Positions 32,218 through 42,098 are shown, counted from the first letter of the stretch. The stretch: 59,031 bases of DNA from an uncultured Prevotella sp. (GCA_946548085.1 CAMNPN010000081.1:1-59031), one strand, 5' to 3'. The notes: generated by a model from the letters alone, not told the origin. Translations and numbers: made by a program.

Positions 32218-35055
32218 GTGGCATCAGGCATCACTCGCTATCACGCACGCTACTATGCGGCTTTGCTTACCCAACAGCAGGCCAATGGCGACTTGGGCTC
32301 ATTGTCACAGTCGCTATTGAGCAGTACCGTTGACATCAATCCCCATCAGATTGATGCAGCCCTGTTTGCTTTCAGTAGTCCTCTGTCGAAAGGTGTAGTG
32401 CTGGCTGACGAGGTAGGACTTGGAAAAACCATTGAAGCAGGATTGGTGATTTGCCAGTATTGGGCTACAGGTAAACGAAAGATTCTGATAGTCTGCCCTG
32501 CATCCCTGCGCAAGCAGTGGGAAGCAGAACTCTTAGACAAGTTCGGCATCCCCAGCGAGATACTCGACACCAAGAACTACAACGCCTATCATCGAGAGGG
32601 CAAGGATCCGCTGAGTCCCAAGCGAGCCATTATCTGTAGTTATAATTTTGCTGCTAAGCATAAGGAACACATACTGCTTCATGCCTTCGATTTGGCAGTG
32701 ATAGATGAAGCGCACAAGATGCGCAACGTCTATCGCAGTTCTGCTCGTACCTCTGCTGAAGTGCGTGATGCGCTGACAGGTGTACGCAAACTCTTGTTGA
32801 CGGCTACACCTTTCCAGAATTCCTTGATGGAACTATATGGCTTGACCAGTATCATTGACGACCGCTTGTTTGGCAGTGAAAAGTCATTCCGTAAACAATA
32901 TGGTAAAGGCGAGAACCTTCAAGAGCTTCGCCAACGCATACAGAAACTATATACCAGAACATTGCGAAAGGATGTTCGTGAATACATCAACTACACCCAT
33001 CGTCTGCCTCTTACTCAGAAGTTCAAGGCTACTGACGAAGAACAAACGCTCTATCAGGAGATAAGTGATTTCCTGCGGCGCAAGGATATCTATAGTGTAC
33101 CTGCAGCCCAGCGTAAGCTTACCACAATGATAGTCCGCAAGATTCTCGCATCATCAACCTACGCCCTTGTATATACACTGGAGCATATCAAGGAGCGCTT
33201 GGAGCGTATGCTGAAGAACGAAAAGCAGGAACGCTTTGACATTGATGACCTAGTGGACGAGGACGAGTGGAGCTTAGACGACTACGAAGAGTTACCAGAG
33301 GAAGAGGAAGAACTTTTCGATGCAGACGAAATAGACATCCCACGGCTGAAAGCAGAAATCGCGACCATTGCAGGCTTTATCGAAAAAGCCAAAGGCATCA
33401 AGAAGGAGTCAAAGGCCAAGGCACTTAGCAAGGCTCTGAAGGAAGCATTCCAAAAGTTGGAGGAAGAGGGTACAGAACGTAAGGCACTTATCTTCACAGA
33501 ATCCACCAAGACACAGGCTTTCCTCAAAGACTATCTGGAATCAACGGGTTATGAGGGGCGCATCGTGCTGTTTAACGGCAAGGCCAGTGAACCTCAGACC
33601 AATGAAATATATAAGCAGTGGTGCTTGGAGCACCCAGACAAAGTGAGTGGTATCAAGGCTGCTGACCGCAGGGCCGCTGCCGTGGACTACTTTCAGCATC
33701 AGGCAGACATCATGATTGCTACTGAGGCAGCGGCAGAGGGTTTGAACCTCCAGTTCTGTTCCTTAGTCATCAATTATGACCTGCCGTGGAACCCGCAGCG
33801 TATAGAACAGCGCATTGGTAGGTGTCATAGGTATGGGCAGAAATTTGATGTGGTAGTCGTCAACTTCTTGAACACACGCAACTATGCTGATGTGCGTGTA
33901 TTCAATCTGCTATCTACCAAGTTTAAGCTCTTCGACGATGTGTTTGGTGCCAGCGATGAAGTGTTAGGCCAGGCAGATACGCTTGATATAGAATCGCGCA
34001 TCTGGGAGATATACCAACAGTGTCGTAGCGAGGAAGAAATCAACAATGCTTTTGAGCAACTGCAAAACGAGATGCAGCAGCAGATAGACGAGCGTATGAC
34101 GGAAGTACGTTCACAGGTACTGGAGAACTTCGACATCAATGTGCAGGAGCATCTGCGCATGACTCGCGATGATACGGGCGTCTTTCTCAATCGCTATGAG
34201 CACATCTTCTGGGAACTCACCAAATACATGCTGAGCAAAGAAGCCGTCTTCAATGACGAGCAGCACACCTTTGTGCTGCGTACACCTGTTGCTGGTCAGC
34301 GAACAGGCAAGTACGCCATGCTGAAGAATACAGACGACGCAACACCATACCGTCTGAGTAGTCCTTTGGCTCAGCATGTCATCAATAGTGCCTTGTCGTT
34401 GTCGCTCGACGAGCATACAGAGATAATCTTCGACCAACAGGCTTTGCCCATGAATGCCAACCTGCCTGACTATCTGAATGGCAGTGAGGGCTATCTGGTC
34501 TTAGCCTCTCTGGGTGTATCTGCCCTGAGTGACGAGCAATACCTGCTGTTCAATGCCTATCAAAACGATGGAACAGCGCTGTCTCAGGAGGATTGTGAAA
34601 AGCTTTTCCTGAATGGTGGAAGCGAACAGCCATCCGATATTATAACAGAAGATATTCGTTTGCACTTACAACAAGATGTCGCCCAACATTCTACTGCCAA
34701 GCTGAAAGAGATTGATGCCCGCAATCTAAAGTTCTTCCAGCAAGAGGAAACGCGTATCTACCAATGGGAGCATGATGTGATAGATGGCATTGAAGATGAA
34801 ATCACCACCTTGAAGAAGAATATCTTGGTGGCAGAACGTGATGCCCGTAATGCCCAGTCGGTAGCTGAGAAACTGACGCTGGAAAAGAAGGTAGAAGAAA
34901 TGAAACGTAAGCGGCGTCGCCTGCGTAATGAACTGGAAGACCGTGAAGAGGAGGTGAGCCAGCAACGCAAACGAATGATAACAGAATTGGAGCAACGCAT
35001 GGTGAAAGCCACAGAAACGAAGAATCTGTTTGTCATCCGATTTAAAGTGAAATAA
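32218..35055 (+). CDS. SNF2-family helicase/translocase of a restriction-like system
   Basis: A 945-residue SF2 ATPase. Motif I is LADEVGLGKTIEAGL (residues 62-76), motif Ia IVCPASLRKQW, motif II VIDEAHKMRN (DEAH 163-166), motif III LLLTATPFQNS, motif V MIATEAAAEGLNLQ, and motif VI NYDLPWNPQRIEQRIGRCHR (about 519-538). An acidic linker (about 342-378) separates the lobes, and a Lys/Glu coiled coil (about 860-935) ends the protein. The start is GTG at 32218 (VASGITRYHARYYAALL); the same frame is open back to a TGA at 32161, giving NITNLAAFREPGRTNDKQ, so an extended N-terminus without an ATG is possible. Related RapA/DrmD-type motors track DNA. The methyltransferase follows after 15 bases. Confidence 0.88.
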   Translation: MASGITRYHARYYAALLTQQQANGDLGSLSQSLLSSTVDINPHQIDAALFAFSSPLSKGVVLADEVGLGKTIEAGLVICQYWATGKRKILIVCPASLRKQWEAELLDKFGIPSEILDTKNYNAYHREGKDPLSPKRAIICSYNFAAKHKEHILLHAFDLAVIDEAHKMRNVYRSSARTSAEVRDALTGVRKLLLTATPFQNSLMELYGLTSIIDDRLFGSEKSFRKQYGKGENLQELRQRIQKLYTRTLRKDVREYINYTHRLPLTQKFKATDEEQTLYQEISDFLRRKDIYSVPAAQRKLTTMIVRKILASSTYALVYTLEHIKERLERMLKNEKQERFDIDDLVDEDEWSLDDYEELPEEEEELFDADEIDIPRLKAEIATIAGFIEKAKGIKKESKAKALSKALKEAFQKLEEEGTERKALIFTESTKTQAFLKDYLESTGYEGRIVLFNGKASEPQTNEIYKQWCLEHPDKVSGIKAADRRAAAVDYFQHQADIMIATEAAAEGLNLQFCSLVINYDLPWNPQRIEQRIGRCHRYGQKFDVVVVNFLNTRNYADVRVFNLLSTKFKLFDDVFGASDEVLGQADTLDIESRIWEIYQQCRSEEEINNAFEQLQNEMQQQIDERMTEVRSQVLENFDINVQEHLRMTRDDTGVFLNRYEHIFWELTKYMLSKEAVFNDEQHTFVLRTPVAGQRTGKYAMLKNTDDATPYRLSSPLAQHVINSALSLSLDEHTEIIFDQQALPMNANLPDYLNGSEGYLVLASLGVSALSDEQYLLFNAYQNDGTALSQEDCEKLFLNGGSEQPSDIITEDIRLHLQQDVAQHSTAKLKEIDARNLKFFQQEETRIYQWEHDVIDGIEDEITTLKKNILVAERDARNAQSVAEKLTLEKKVEEMKRKRRRLRNELEDREEEVSQQRKRMITELEQRMVKATETKNLFVIRFKVK

Positions 35056-35070
35056 TAAAAGATACAAGAT

Positions 35071-38000
35071 ATGGCCATTAATTACTACGACAAGTTTGTC
35101 GCCAAACTACAAGAAATCTTCATGATGGATCATGCCGAGCTGGACTTTGGCATCTATCGCATCATGAACCAGAAACGTGATGAGATCAATCGCTTCTTGC
35201 AAATTGATTTGTTGCCACAAGTGAAAACAGCCCTGCAAGACAGTGGAGGCAATACGCAGCAGGCCAAGCAACGTATGGCAGAGATAGAACAGATGTTTGC
35301 CGGTATGGATATTGAAGCGCTGCCGGCTACTAACCCCCATGTTGCTGAATACAAAAAACTGAAAGCACAGTTGGCACAAGGAGGTGCTGCTGATGATATG
35401 GAGGGAGAGGTGTTCTCTCACCTGGTGACCTTCTTCAGTCGCTATTACGATGGTGGCGATTTCCTGTCGAAGCGTCGCTATAAGGACAACACCTACGCCA
35501 TACCCTATAATGGTGAGGAGGTGAAACTGTATTGGGCCAACAGCGACCAGTATTACATCAAGACCTCTGAGTATTTCCGCAACTACACCTTCGTGCTGCC
35601 TACCAGTCGCCGTAAGGTTCACTTTGTGCTGAAGGATGCCTCAACGGAGCAGAACAACAATCGTGCTGCCAATAACATGGAGCGACGTTTTGCGCTCTAT
35701 AAACCAGAGAATGAGGGCGAGCTGGTAGTGGAAGTGACGGAAGAGGGCGAACTGAACATCAACTTCACCTACGAACTGATGCCCAAGGCTACGAAGCAAG
35801 ACGCGTTGAGCGCTGAAGCGTTTGAGGCTATCAAACCGCTGATACCAGAGGGCTTTGAAGAACTGCTGACCGTCAAGGCACCAACCAACAAAGAGCCAAA
35901 CCGCACGCTGTTGGAGAAACATCTGACTGACTATACTGCCAAGAACTCCTTCGACTACTTCATCCACAAAGACCTGGGTGGCTTCCTCAGTCGCGAGTTG
36001 GACTTCTATATCAAGAACGAGGTGCTGCATATCGATGACCTTGACCCTCAGCACATCAATAGCCAGTTGAGCATTGTGAAGGCTATCAAGCAGGTAGGTC
36101 AAAAGATTATCCAAATGCTCGCTCAGTTAGAGAACTTCCAGAAGAAGCTTTGGCTGAAGAAGAAGTTCGTGGTGCAGTGCGACTATTGTATCACCCTTGA
36201 CCGAGTACCCGAAAAGCTCTATCCTGCCATCATTGCCAACGAAGCCCAGCGCAAGGAGTGGGTACGCCTCTTTGCCATCAACGATATCAAGGGCGACATG
36301 ATGACCGAAGGCTACAGCGAGCCATTGACCATCGAATTCCTGAAGCAAAATCCTTTCCTCGTCCTCGATACAGCTTTCTTCGATGCCAAGTTCAAGCACA
36401 AGCTGATTGCCAGCATGGAGAATGTGGATGAGCAGACGAATGGATTGCTTATCAATAGTGAGAACTTCCAGGCGTTGGAGCTGTTGCAGGAGAAATTTGC
36501 AAGGAGGGCTAAATGTGCTTATATCGATCCACCATACAATGCTAAGTCAAGTGAAATTATGTATAAGAACACTTTTAAACATGCTTCTTGGCTTAGTCTA
36601 ATGGAGAACAGAATCAATGTTGCGCGAAATCTCCTTAGGGATGATTCCGTTTTCGAAATTGCTATAGATGAAGTAGAAAATGCACGATTATGCCTTATCA
36701 ATGATACTCTATTAGATTTCTATTCTGGTCGAGCTGATGTGTCAATAGTAATTAACCCATCTGGCCAGCAGGGAAAAAACTTTTCTACTTCAAGTGAATA
36801 TGTTCATTTCTATTTCCAAGATGAACCAAACATGTTGGCTAAGGAAATAAGAAGCGAAGAGAATGCAGATGTTCGTGGGTTTATGAATGGAGCAAAAGGA
36901 GAAGGTGGCAATTATCTTCGGACAAGTGGAAAAACATGTTTCTATCCAATATATGTCAAAGACAACAATGTCATAGGATTTGGAGATGTTTGTGAAGATG
37001 ATTTCCATCCTATATCGGCAAATGTAGTTAATGGTGATATTTTAGAAATCTATCCTATTGATGCCGAAGGAGTGGAAAGGAAATGGCTATTTGGAAGAGA
37101 TACGGTTTCTGATATTCAGTCAGAATTGAGCATTAAAAAGAATAGAAATACAGGTTTGTATGAAATAATAAGGACAAAAACAGAAATAAACTATAAGACG
37201 GTATGGACAGATAGTATGTATAGTGCAAAAGAGCATGGGACAAATTTACTATCCAAAATGTTCAAATCAACAGTCTTTAGTTTTCCAAAATCACTTTACG
37301 CGGTTAAGGATTGTATTGGCATTGCCATTCGTAACACCCAAAACTCTATAGTTTTAGACTTTTTCGCAGGGTCTGGTACAACAGGGCACGCTGTTATCGA
37401 ACATAATCGAGATAATGAAAATGCTAATTACAAGTATGTTTTGTGCGAAATGGGCGATTATTTTAACTCAGCAACCAGGCCACGTATAGAAAAAGCTTTA
37501 TACTCAAGAGATTGGCGCGACGGCAAGCCAATCTCTCGCAACGGCATCAGCCAATGTTTCAAATACATCCGCTTGGAGCAATACGAGGACACGCTGAACA
37601 ATCTGGAAGTCAAGAAGCAAGAGCTGGACTTCCAGCCTGACGAGTTCAGGGAGAGCTACATGCTCAGCTATCTGCTCGACACAGAGACGCGTGACTCGCT
37701 GCTGAACTTAAAGTGGTTTGAGAACCCCTTCGAGATGACACTGAAGACTACCAAGGACAATGAACTGGTGGAAACAAAGGTGGATATGGTGGAGACTTTC
37801 AACTACTTGATAGGTCTGAACGTAGAGACAGAAGACTGGTATCAGGATGATACGATCTGCGTGGTGCAGGGTCGGACGCATCGTGACGGACTAAAGACGC
37901 TGGTCATCTGGCGCAACTGCAAGGTGGTGGACAACAACCAACTATGTATGTTCTTCGACAAGATGGATTTCCGCACCCGCGACACAGAGTTTGATGTCAT

Positions 38001-38109
38001 CTACGTGAATGGTGACAATACGCTGCCCAACCTGCGCCGTGATGAAGAACACTGGAAGGTGGTGCTGACAGAAGAAGAGTTCCAGAAACGTATGTTCGAG
38101 GAGGCTTGA
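35071..38109 (+). CDS. Type III-like (beta-class) DNA adenine methyltransferase, Mod-like
   Basis: A 1012-residue site-specific DNA methyltransferase. Catalytic motif IV is YIDPPYNAKSSEI (DPPYN at 486-490) and SAM motif I is LDFFAGSGTTGHAVIE (763 onward). The order IV then I marks a beta-class N6-adenine (or N4-cytosine) enzyme, with the target-recognition region between them. The long N-terminal half (residues 1-470; YYDKFVAKLQEIFMMDHAEL) is typical of the big Mod proteins paired with helicase-nucleases. Codon use changes abruptly to AT-rich from about 36497 to 37520 (residues about 476-817), covering both motifs and the recognition region, then reverts. Its stop is 1 base before the nuclease start codon. 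Confidence 0.9.
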   Translation: MAINYYDKFVAKLQEIFMMDHAELDFGIYRIMNQKRDEINRFLQIDLLPQVKTALQDSGGNTQQAKQRMAEIEQMFAGMDIEALPATNPHVAEYKKLKAQLAQGGAADDMEGEVFSHLVTFFSRYYDGGDFLSKRRYKDNTYAIPYNGEEVKLYWANSDQYYIKTSEYFRNYTFVLPTSRRKVHFVLKDASTEQNNNRAANNMERRFALYKPENEGELVVEVTEEGELNINFTYELMPKATKQDALSAEAFEAIKPLIPEGFEELLTVKAPTNKEPNRTLLEKHLTDYTAKNSFDYFIHKDLGGFLSRELDFYIKNEVLHIDDLDPQHINSQLSIVKAIKQVGQKIIQMLAQLENFQKKLWLKKKFVVQCDYCITLDRVPEKLYPAIIANEAQRKEWVRLFAINDIKGDMMTEGYSEPLTIEFLKQNPFLVLDTAFFDAKFKHKLIASMENVDEQTNGLLINSENFQALELLQEKFARRAKCAYIDPPYNAKSSEIMYKNTFKHASWLSLMENRINVARNLLRDDSVFEIAIDEVENARLCLINDTLLDFYSGRADVSIVINPSGQQGKNFSTSSEYVHFYFQDEPNMLAKEIRSEENADVRGFMNGAKGEGGNYLRTSGKTCFYPIYVKDNNVIGFGDVCEDDFHPISANVVNGDILEIYPIDAEGVERKWLFGRDTVSDIQSELSIKKNRNTGLYEIIRTKTEINYKTVWTDSMYSAKEHGTNLLSKMFKSTVFSFPKSLYAVKDCIGIAIRNTQNSIVLDFFAGSGTTGHAVIEHNRDNENANYKYVLCEMGDYFNSATRPRIEKALYSRDWRDGKPISRNGISQCFKYIRLEQYEDTLNNLEVKKQELDFQPDEFRESYMLSYLLDTETRDSLLNLKWFENPFEMTLKTTKDNELVETKVDMVETFNYLIGLNVETEDWYQDDTICVVQGRTHRDGLKTLVIWRNCKVVDNNQLCMFFDKMDFRTRDTEFDVIYVNGDNTLPNLRRDEEHWKVVLTEEEFQKRMFEEA

Positions 38110-38110
38110 T

Positions 38111-41100
38111 ATGGCAAAGAAAAAGACTACTCAGCCAGCACGACTGCAAGAGGCGTTGGTGCTGCACAAATATATACTGAACCTCTTCGGATGCAAGGAC
38201 TTGGAGGCACTGAGCCGCGACCTGAAAGACCCTGCGTTGGAGGGTGTGGACGATGAAAATGTGTCGCACTTCTACTATGCACTGAAGCAGCATCAGTATG
38301 ATATACACATACCCCAGGAGAAGCTCTTTGAGTATGACCGAAACATTGTGCGGCATACCAAGGAAATCAACGAGAAGAGACAAGAGAAAATTCAGTGGAA
38401 GTATTACCAGTATCTGGCCCTGCTGTTCACAGAAGTTTATCTGGACCGCTATTTTGCAGGAAAAGAACAACTGCGTTCAGCTATCAACGGTTTCCTGAAC
38501 GATGATTTTAATTTCCGTACAGAAACTTGGCACGGAATGGATGACTTCAAGGAAGACGATATGAATAAGCTGGCCTACTGGTGTGCTACGGGCAGCGGCA
38601 AGACGCTGATGATGCACGTGAACATCAAGCAGTATCTGCACTATGCCGAGAAATATCACGCCAAGCCCTTGAACCGTATCCTGATTCTGACACCCAACGA
38701 AGGACTGTCGAGCCAACATCTACAGGAACTGTATCTGTCGAACTTCAGCGCAGAACTATTCTCCAAGCAAGGACGTGGTGGCGCCTTTGCTGGTAAGACT
38801 ATTGAAGTGATAGATATCAACAAACTGGCTGATACGGATGGCGACAAGACAGTAGCAGTAGAGAGCTTTGAGGGCAATAACCTGGTGCTAGTGGATGAAG
38901 GGCATAAGGGCAGTGGTGGCGAAGTGTGGAAAGGCTATCGCAACACGCTGACACAGGAAGGTTTTTCTTTTGAGTATTCTGCGACCTTCGGACAGGCTAT
39001 TGCTGCCCAGACGGGTGCCAGCAGAGAGGCATTGCTGAAGGAATACGGCAAGGCTACACTGTTTGACTATAGTTATCGCTATTTCTATAATGATGGCTAT
39101 GGAAAAGACTACAGAATAATGAATATGGCTTCATGGGACGATGAGGAACTACTGAATATGTACCTGACAGCCTATCTGCTTTGTCTCTATGAGCAGACAT
39201 TGGTCTATGAAAGTTCTCCCAAGGTCAAGAATACTTTCCTAATAGCCCGTCCGTTGGGCATCTTCGTGGGTGGTTCTGTGAATGCCGTGAAGACTGTAAG
39301 AGGAAAGAGCGTCAGCGACGTGGTGCAGATACTGTCGTTCCTACAGGCTTTTGTAGATAGGCCGCAAGAGTTCGTCGGCTATATCAAGCGACTGCTGAAT
39401 CCTTCAGGCGGAATTAAGAATCCGCGTGGCTATTCGCTCTTTGCCAATAGTTTTATGCTGACGAAACAAGGCTTGAAGTTAGGAGAGGAAGATGCTTTTG
39501 CCTGGCAAGTATATAATAAGGTCATGGAAACGCTGTTCCATTCTGGCGCAACCAATGCCCATCTGCATTTAGACAAGCAAAAAGGAGGCGATAAGGAGAT
39601 AGGACTGCGCATTGGCAATGCCGACTACTTTGGCGTCATCAACGTGGGCGACAGCGACTCGTTGGTAAAACTCTGTGAGGAAAACGGACTGGATTGTGAG
39701 TCGCGTGAGTTTGGGACGTCATCACTCTTTACCAAGATTAACAGCGAAGACTCAACCATCAACATCCTGATAGGTTCCAAGAAATTCAGCGAGGGTTGGA
39801 GCAGTTGGCGTGTATCGGCTATGGGACTGATGAACGTAGGGCGTAGCGAAGGCTCAGAGATCATCCAGTTGTTTGGCCGTGGTGTGCGATTGAAAGGTTT
39901 CAAGTATTCGCTGAAGCGTAGTAGTGCGCTCGATAGCAGCTATAATCCTAGTCCGATACCTAAAGGACTGCGTGAGATAGAAACGCTGAACATCTTTGGC
40001 GTGAGGGCTGACTATATGGACACCTTCCGCAAGTATCTGGAAGATGAGGGGCTGCCGCATAACGAAGAGACTTATACCTCCATCAATATCCCAACAGTAA
40101 ACCTGTTAGGAGAGAAACGCCTAAAGATAGTACGCCTGAAGAAAGGGTATGACTTTAAGAAGGCTGTGGTGGTAAAGCCTGAGACGATGACGAAAGGCAT
40201 GAACGTGAAGGTGGACTGGACACCAAAGGTGGATGCCATCTGGAGTGAAAGGGCTGGCGTAGATACGGCAGCAGAACTGGCGGTGAGCAAACTGAGACCA
40301 GCCCATCTAAACCTGCTCGACTGGAATCGCATCTTCTTTGCCATTGAGCAGATGAAGAATGAACGCAGCTGGTATAACATGGAGCTGAGCGCTGAAATGC
40401 TGCATTGCTTGATGCTTAATACAGACTGGTATGAACTGACCATACAGGAAGCCGATTTGGAGTTTCATGACTTTGGGCGTGATGTGGCTCGATGGGAGGA
40501 AATCACCATTGCCTTGTTGCGAGGTTTCATAGAAAGAGCCTACAAACGGAGTAAGGGTAAGTGGGAATCGAAATATATGGAAACGGTGTACATTGACCCC
40601 AACGATCCTAATTTCTTCGATGAATATGTTGTGGAAGTACGTAATGACCAAGAGGAGTGGATAGATAAGTTGAAAGAATTGCGCGAGCAGATTATTTCTG
40701 GGAATTTGGAACGTGATTATCAGATTAATGGCCAATGGTTGCAAGCACTACGCTTCGACCAGCATCTGTTCTATCCCATCTTATGTATGAAAGAGAAGGA
40801 CGCCAATGGCAAGAAGGTGATGGTAGATCCAGATACTAACGAGCCATTGGTAAAGATTTCGCCAGTTGCATTGAACGAGGGTGAAACCGGCTTTGTACAA
40901 AGGATTCGCGAATATTACGAGGCGCATAAGGACGGATGCTTGAAAGGCAAGGAAATCTATCTGTTGCGTAACGAGAGCCGCAAGGGTATCGGGTTCTTCG
41001 AGGCCAGTGGGTTCTATCCTGACTTTATCCTGTGGGTGAATAGCGGTCAGGAGCAAAGGGTGATATTCATCGACCCCAAGGGTATCCGCAACCTGCAAGG

Positions 41101-41308
41101 ACTTGACCACCCCAAGATTCAGCTCTTCAAGACACTGAAGGAGGAAGTGGAGCCAACGCTGAACGACCCAGACCTATCGCTCGACAGCTATATCATCTCG
41201 AATACGCCATATAGAGAGGTAAGCCTGTGGGGAGAACGTCCAAAGTTCCTGGAGAACCACGTGCTGTTTGATTACGATGAGGAGTATGTGAAGACACTGT
41301 TTGGGTAG
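38111..41308 (+). CDS. DEAD-like helicase with C-terminal PD-(D/E)XK nuclease (type III Res-like)
   Basis: A 1065-residue protein with an SF2 helicase core: Walker A WCATGSGKTLMMH (about residues 156-168), motif II LVDEGHKGSGG (about 260), a motif III-like FEYSATFGQAI, motif V FSEGWSSWRVSAMG and motif VI IIQLFGRGVRLKG. The C-terminus carries GFYPDFILWV and then RVIFIDPKG (about 970-992), a PD...DxK nuclease signature. This is the architecture of type III restriction subunits, which translocate or signal along DNA and cut. It is the third gene of the operon, essentially abutting the methyltransferase. DEGH replaces the usual DEAD/DEAH. Confidence 0.88.
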   Translation: MAKKKTTQPARLQEALVLHKYILNLFGCKDLEALSRDLKDPALEGVDDENVSHFYYALKQHQYDIHIPQEKLFEYDRNIVRHTKEINEKRQEKIQWKYYQYLALLFTEVYLDRYFAGKEQLRSAINGFLNDDFNFRTETWHGMDDFKEDDMNKLAYWCATGSGKTLMMHVNIKQYLHYAEKYHAKPLNRILILTPNEGLSSQHLQELYLSNFSAELFSKQGRGGAFAGKTIEVIDINKLADTDGDKTVAVESFEGNNLVLVDEGHKGSGGEVWKGYRNTLTQEGFSFEYSATFGQAIAAQTGASREALLKEYGKATLFDYSYRYFYNDGYGKDYRIMNMASWDDEELLNMYLTAYLLCLYEQTLVYESSPKVKNTFLIARPLGIFVGGSVNAVKTVRGKSVSDVVQILSFLQAFVDRPQEFVGYIKRLLNPSGGIKNPRGYSLFANSFMLTKQGLKLGEEDAFAWQVYNKVMETLFHSGATNAHLHLDKQKGGDKEIGLRIGNADYFGVINVGDSDSLVKLCEENGLDCESREFGTSSLFTKINSEDSTINILIGSKKFSEGWSSWRVSAMGLMNVGRSEGSEIIQLFGRGVRLKGFKYSLKRSSALDSSYNPSPIPKGLREIETLNIFGVRADYMDTFRKYLEDEGLPHNEETYTSINIPTVNLLGEKRLKIVRLKKGYDFKKAVVVKPETMTKGMNVKVDWTPKVDAIWSERAGVDTAAELAVSKLRPAHLNLLDWNRIFFAIEQMKNERSWYNMELSAEMLHCLMLNTDWYELTIQEADLEFHDFGRDVARWEEITIALLRGFIERAYKRSKGKWESKYMETVYIDPNDPNFFDEYVVEVRNDQEEWIDKLKELREQIISGNLERDYQINGQWLQALRFDQHLFYPILCMKEKDANGKKVMVDPDTNEPLVKISPVALNEGETGFVQRIREYYEAHKDGCLKGKEIYLLRNESRKGIGFFEASGFYPDFILWVNSGQEQRVIFIDPKGIRNLQGLDHPKIQLFKTLKEEVEPTLNDPDLSLDSYIISNTPYREVSLWGERPKFLENHVLFDYDEEYVKTLFG

Positions 41309-41436
41309 CCTGCACTTCGGGTGGAGTGACTGTGATGCTTTGGTAGAGCGAAATATGCTGCCAGAATGATGGCACAGAGTTGCTCGGCGAACTGTCTTTC
41401 ACCATAGACGACGAATAAAATAAAGGAGGAACCATT

Positions 41437-41727
41437 ATGAAGACAAACAGAGTGATGGATGAGATTCGCAGTACTATCTCTCCAGAGATGAAACTGCAAA
41501 TGGAACTGTCTGTGGCCATAGCCAATCGTATCTATGAAATCCTTGAAGCCAAGGGAATGTCACAGAAAGACTTTGCCACGTTGATGGGTAAGACGGAAAC
41601 GGAGGTGAGTCGCTGGCTTTCAGGTACCCACAACCTTACAATGGCCACGATATGCAAGATTTCTGCGGCACTGGGCCAAGAGGTGGTGAAGGTGGCAGAT
41701 TGTGAATTAGAGCCTGCATACGCATAG
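41437..41727 (+). CDS. XRE-family helix-turn-helix regulator (HigA/antitoxin-like)
   Basis: A 96-residue protein with an HTH of the Cro/C1 type: IYEILEAKGMSQKDFATLMG, then KTETEVSRWLSGTHNLTMAT. A strong ribosome site (AAAGGAGGA) precedes the ATG. It resembles the antitoxin half of HigBA-like modules and control proteins of restriction systems, but no toxin ORF is beside it; the 128 bases before it contain only a short stop-bounded stretch (DGTELLGELSFTIDDE). Its place just after the nuclease gene suggests it controls the operon or is what remains of a toxin-antitoxin pair. Confidence 0.8.
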   Translation: MKTNRVMDEIRSTISPEMKLQMELSVAIANRIYEILEAKGMSQKDFATLMGKTETEVSRWLSGTHNLTMATICKISAALGQEVVKVADCELEPAYA

Positions 41728-41758
41728 GAATCCGAAGAAGATGCTGGAGAAATTGGAT

Positions 41759-41783
41759 ATTCAAGTCGCTACCTGACTTGAAT
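41759..41783. terminator. Possible terminator hairpin after the XRE gene
   Basis: ATTCAAGTC (41759-41767) pairs perfectly with GACTTGAAT (41775-41783) around GCTACCT, followed by TTCCTTTATC. The T-run is weak, so it may be only a stem-loop. Confidence 0.45.
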
Positions 41784-41855
41784 TTCCTTTATCACACACT
41801 TGGCCCATTCGTTCATTCGATGGTTGTCGTAGTGAGCCTGTTGCTAGTATAGCTG

Positions 41856-41891
41856 ATAAAAGAGTTCCAGAAACAGATGTTTGAGAATTAA
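41856..41891 (+). pseudogene. Short remnant of a methyltransferase 3' end
   Basis: The reading IKEFQKQMFEN-stop is nearly the end of the intact methyltransferase (EEFQKRMFEEA-stop at 38075-38109). Fifteen bases, AAGAGTTCCAGAAAC, are identical and ATGTT and GAG follow in register. It suggests a second or former copy of the mod gene ended here. Confidence 0.5.
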
Positions 41892-42098
41892 TCTCCAAAT
41901 TACCAAATAGAAAATCTCCAAATTGTTACAGGACCTAAATGGTGTGGAAAAACTGATGAAGGGTTTTCCGTAAGCATTCGAAATGTAAAATCCCTTTACT
42001 GTATGCCACAATGCCACAACTTTCAGGGTAAATGCCTTTTATCGTTAAAAAACAATAAATAGTTTGGCCTCATGTGCGTAAGTACGCAAGAAAAGTAG

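Noticed and set aside
31962..32234. A 90-codon minus-strand ORF opposite the operon leader
   Set aside because: Its composition looks like a shadow of plus-strand sequence, it overlaps the SNF2 start, and it has no promoter or ribosome site.
32218..41308. DISARM or BREX as the name for the helicase-methyltransferase-nuclease operon
   Set aside because: No DrmA, DrmB or DrmC and no PglZ or BrxC-like protein is encoded; only the SNF2 and methylase parts are reminiscent of class 1 DISARM.
41292..41436. A HigB-like toxin gene before the XRE gene
   Set aside because: Only a stop-bounded stretch of about 23 codons without a start is present; no RelE/HigB fold residues can be recognised.
32218..41727. 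The defence operon as part of an integrative element
   Set aside because: No integrase, transposase, relaxase or direct-repeat attachment sites were seen at either edge; the flanks are a glycosyltransferase and rpsP.
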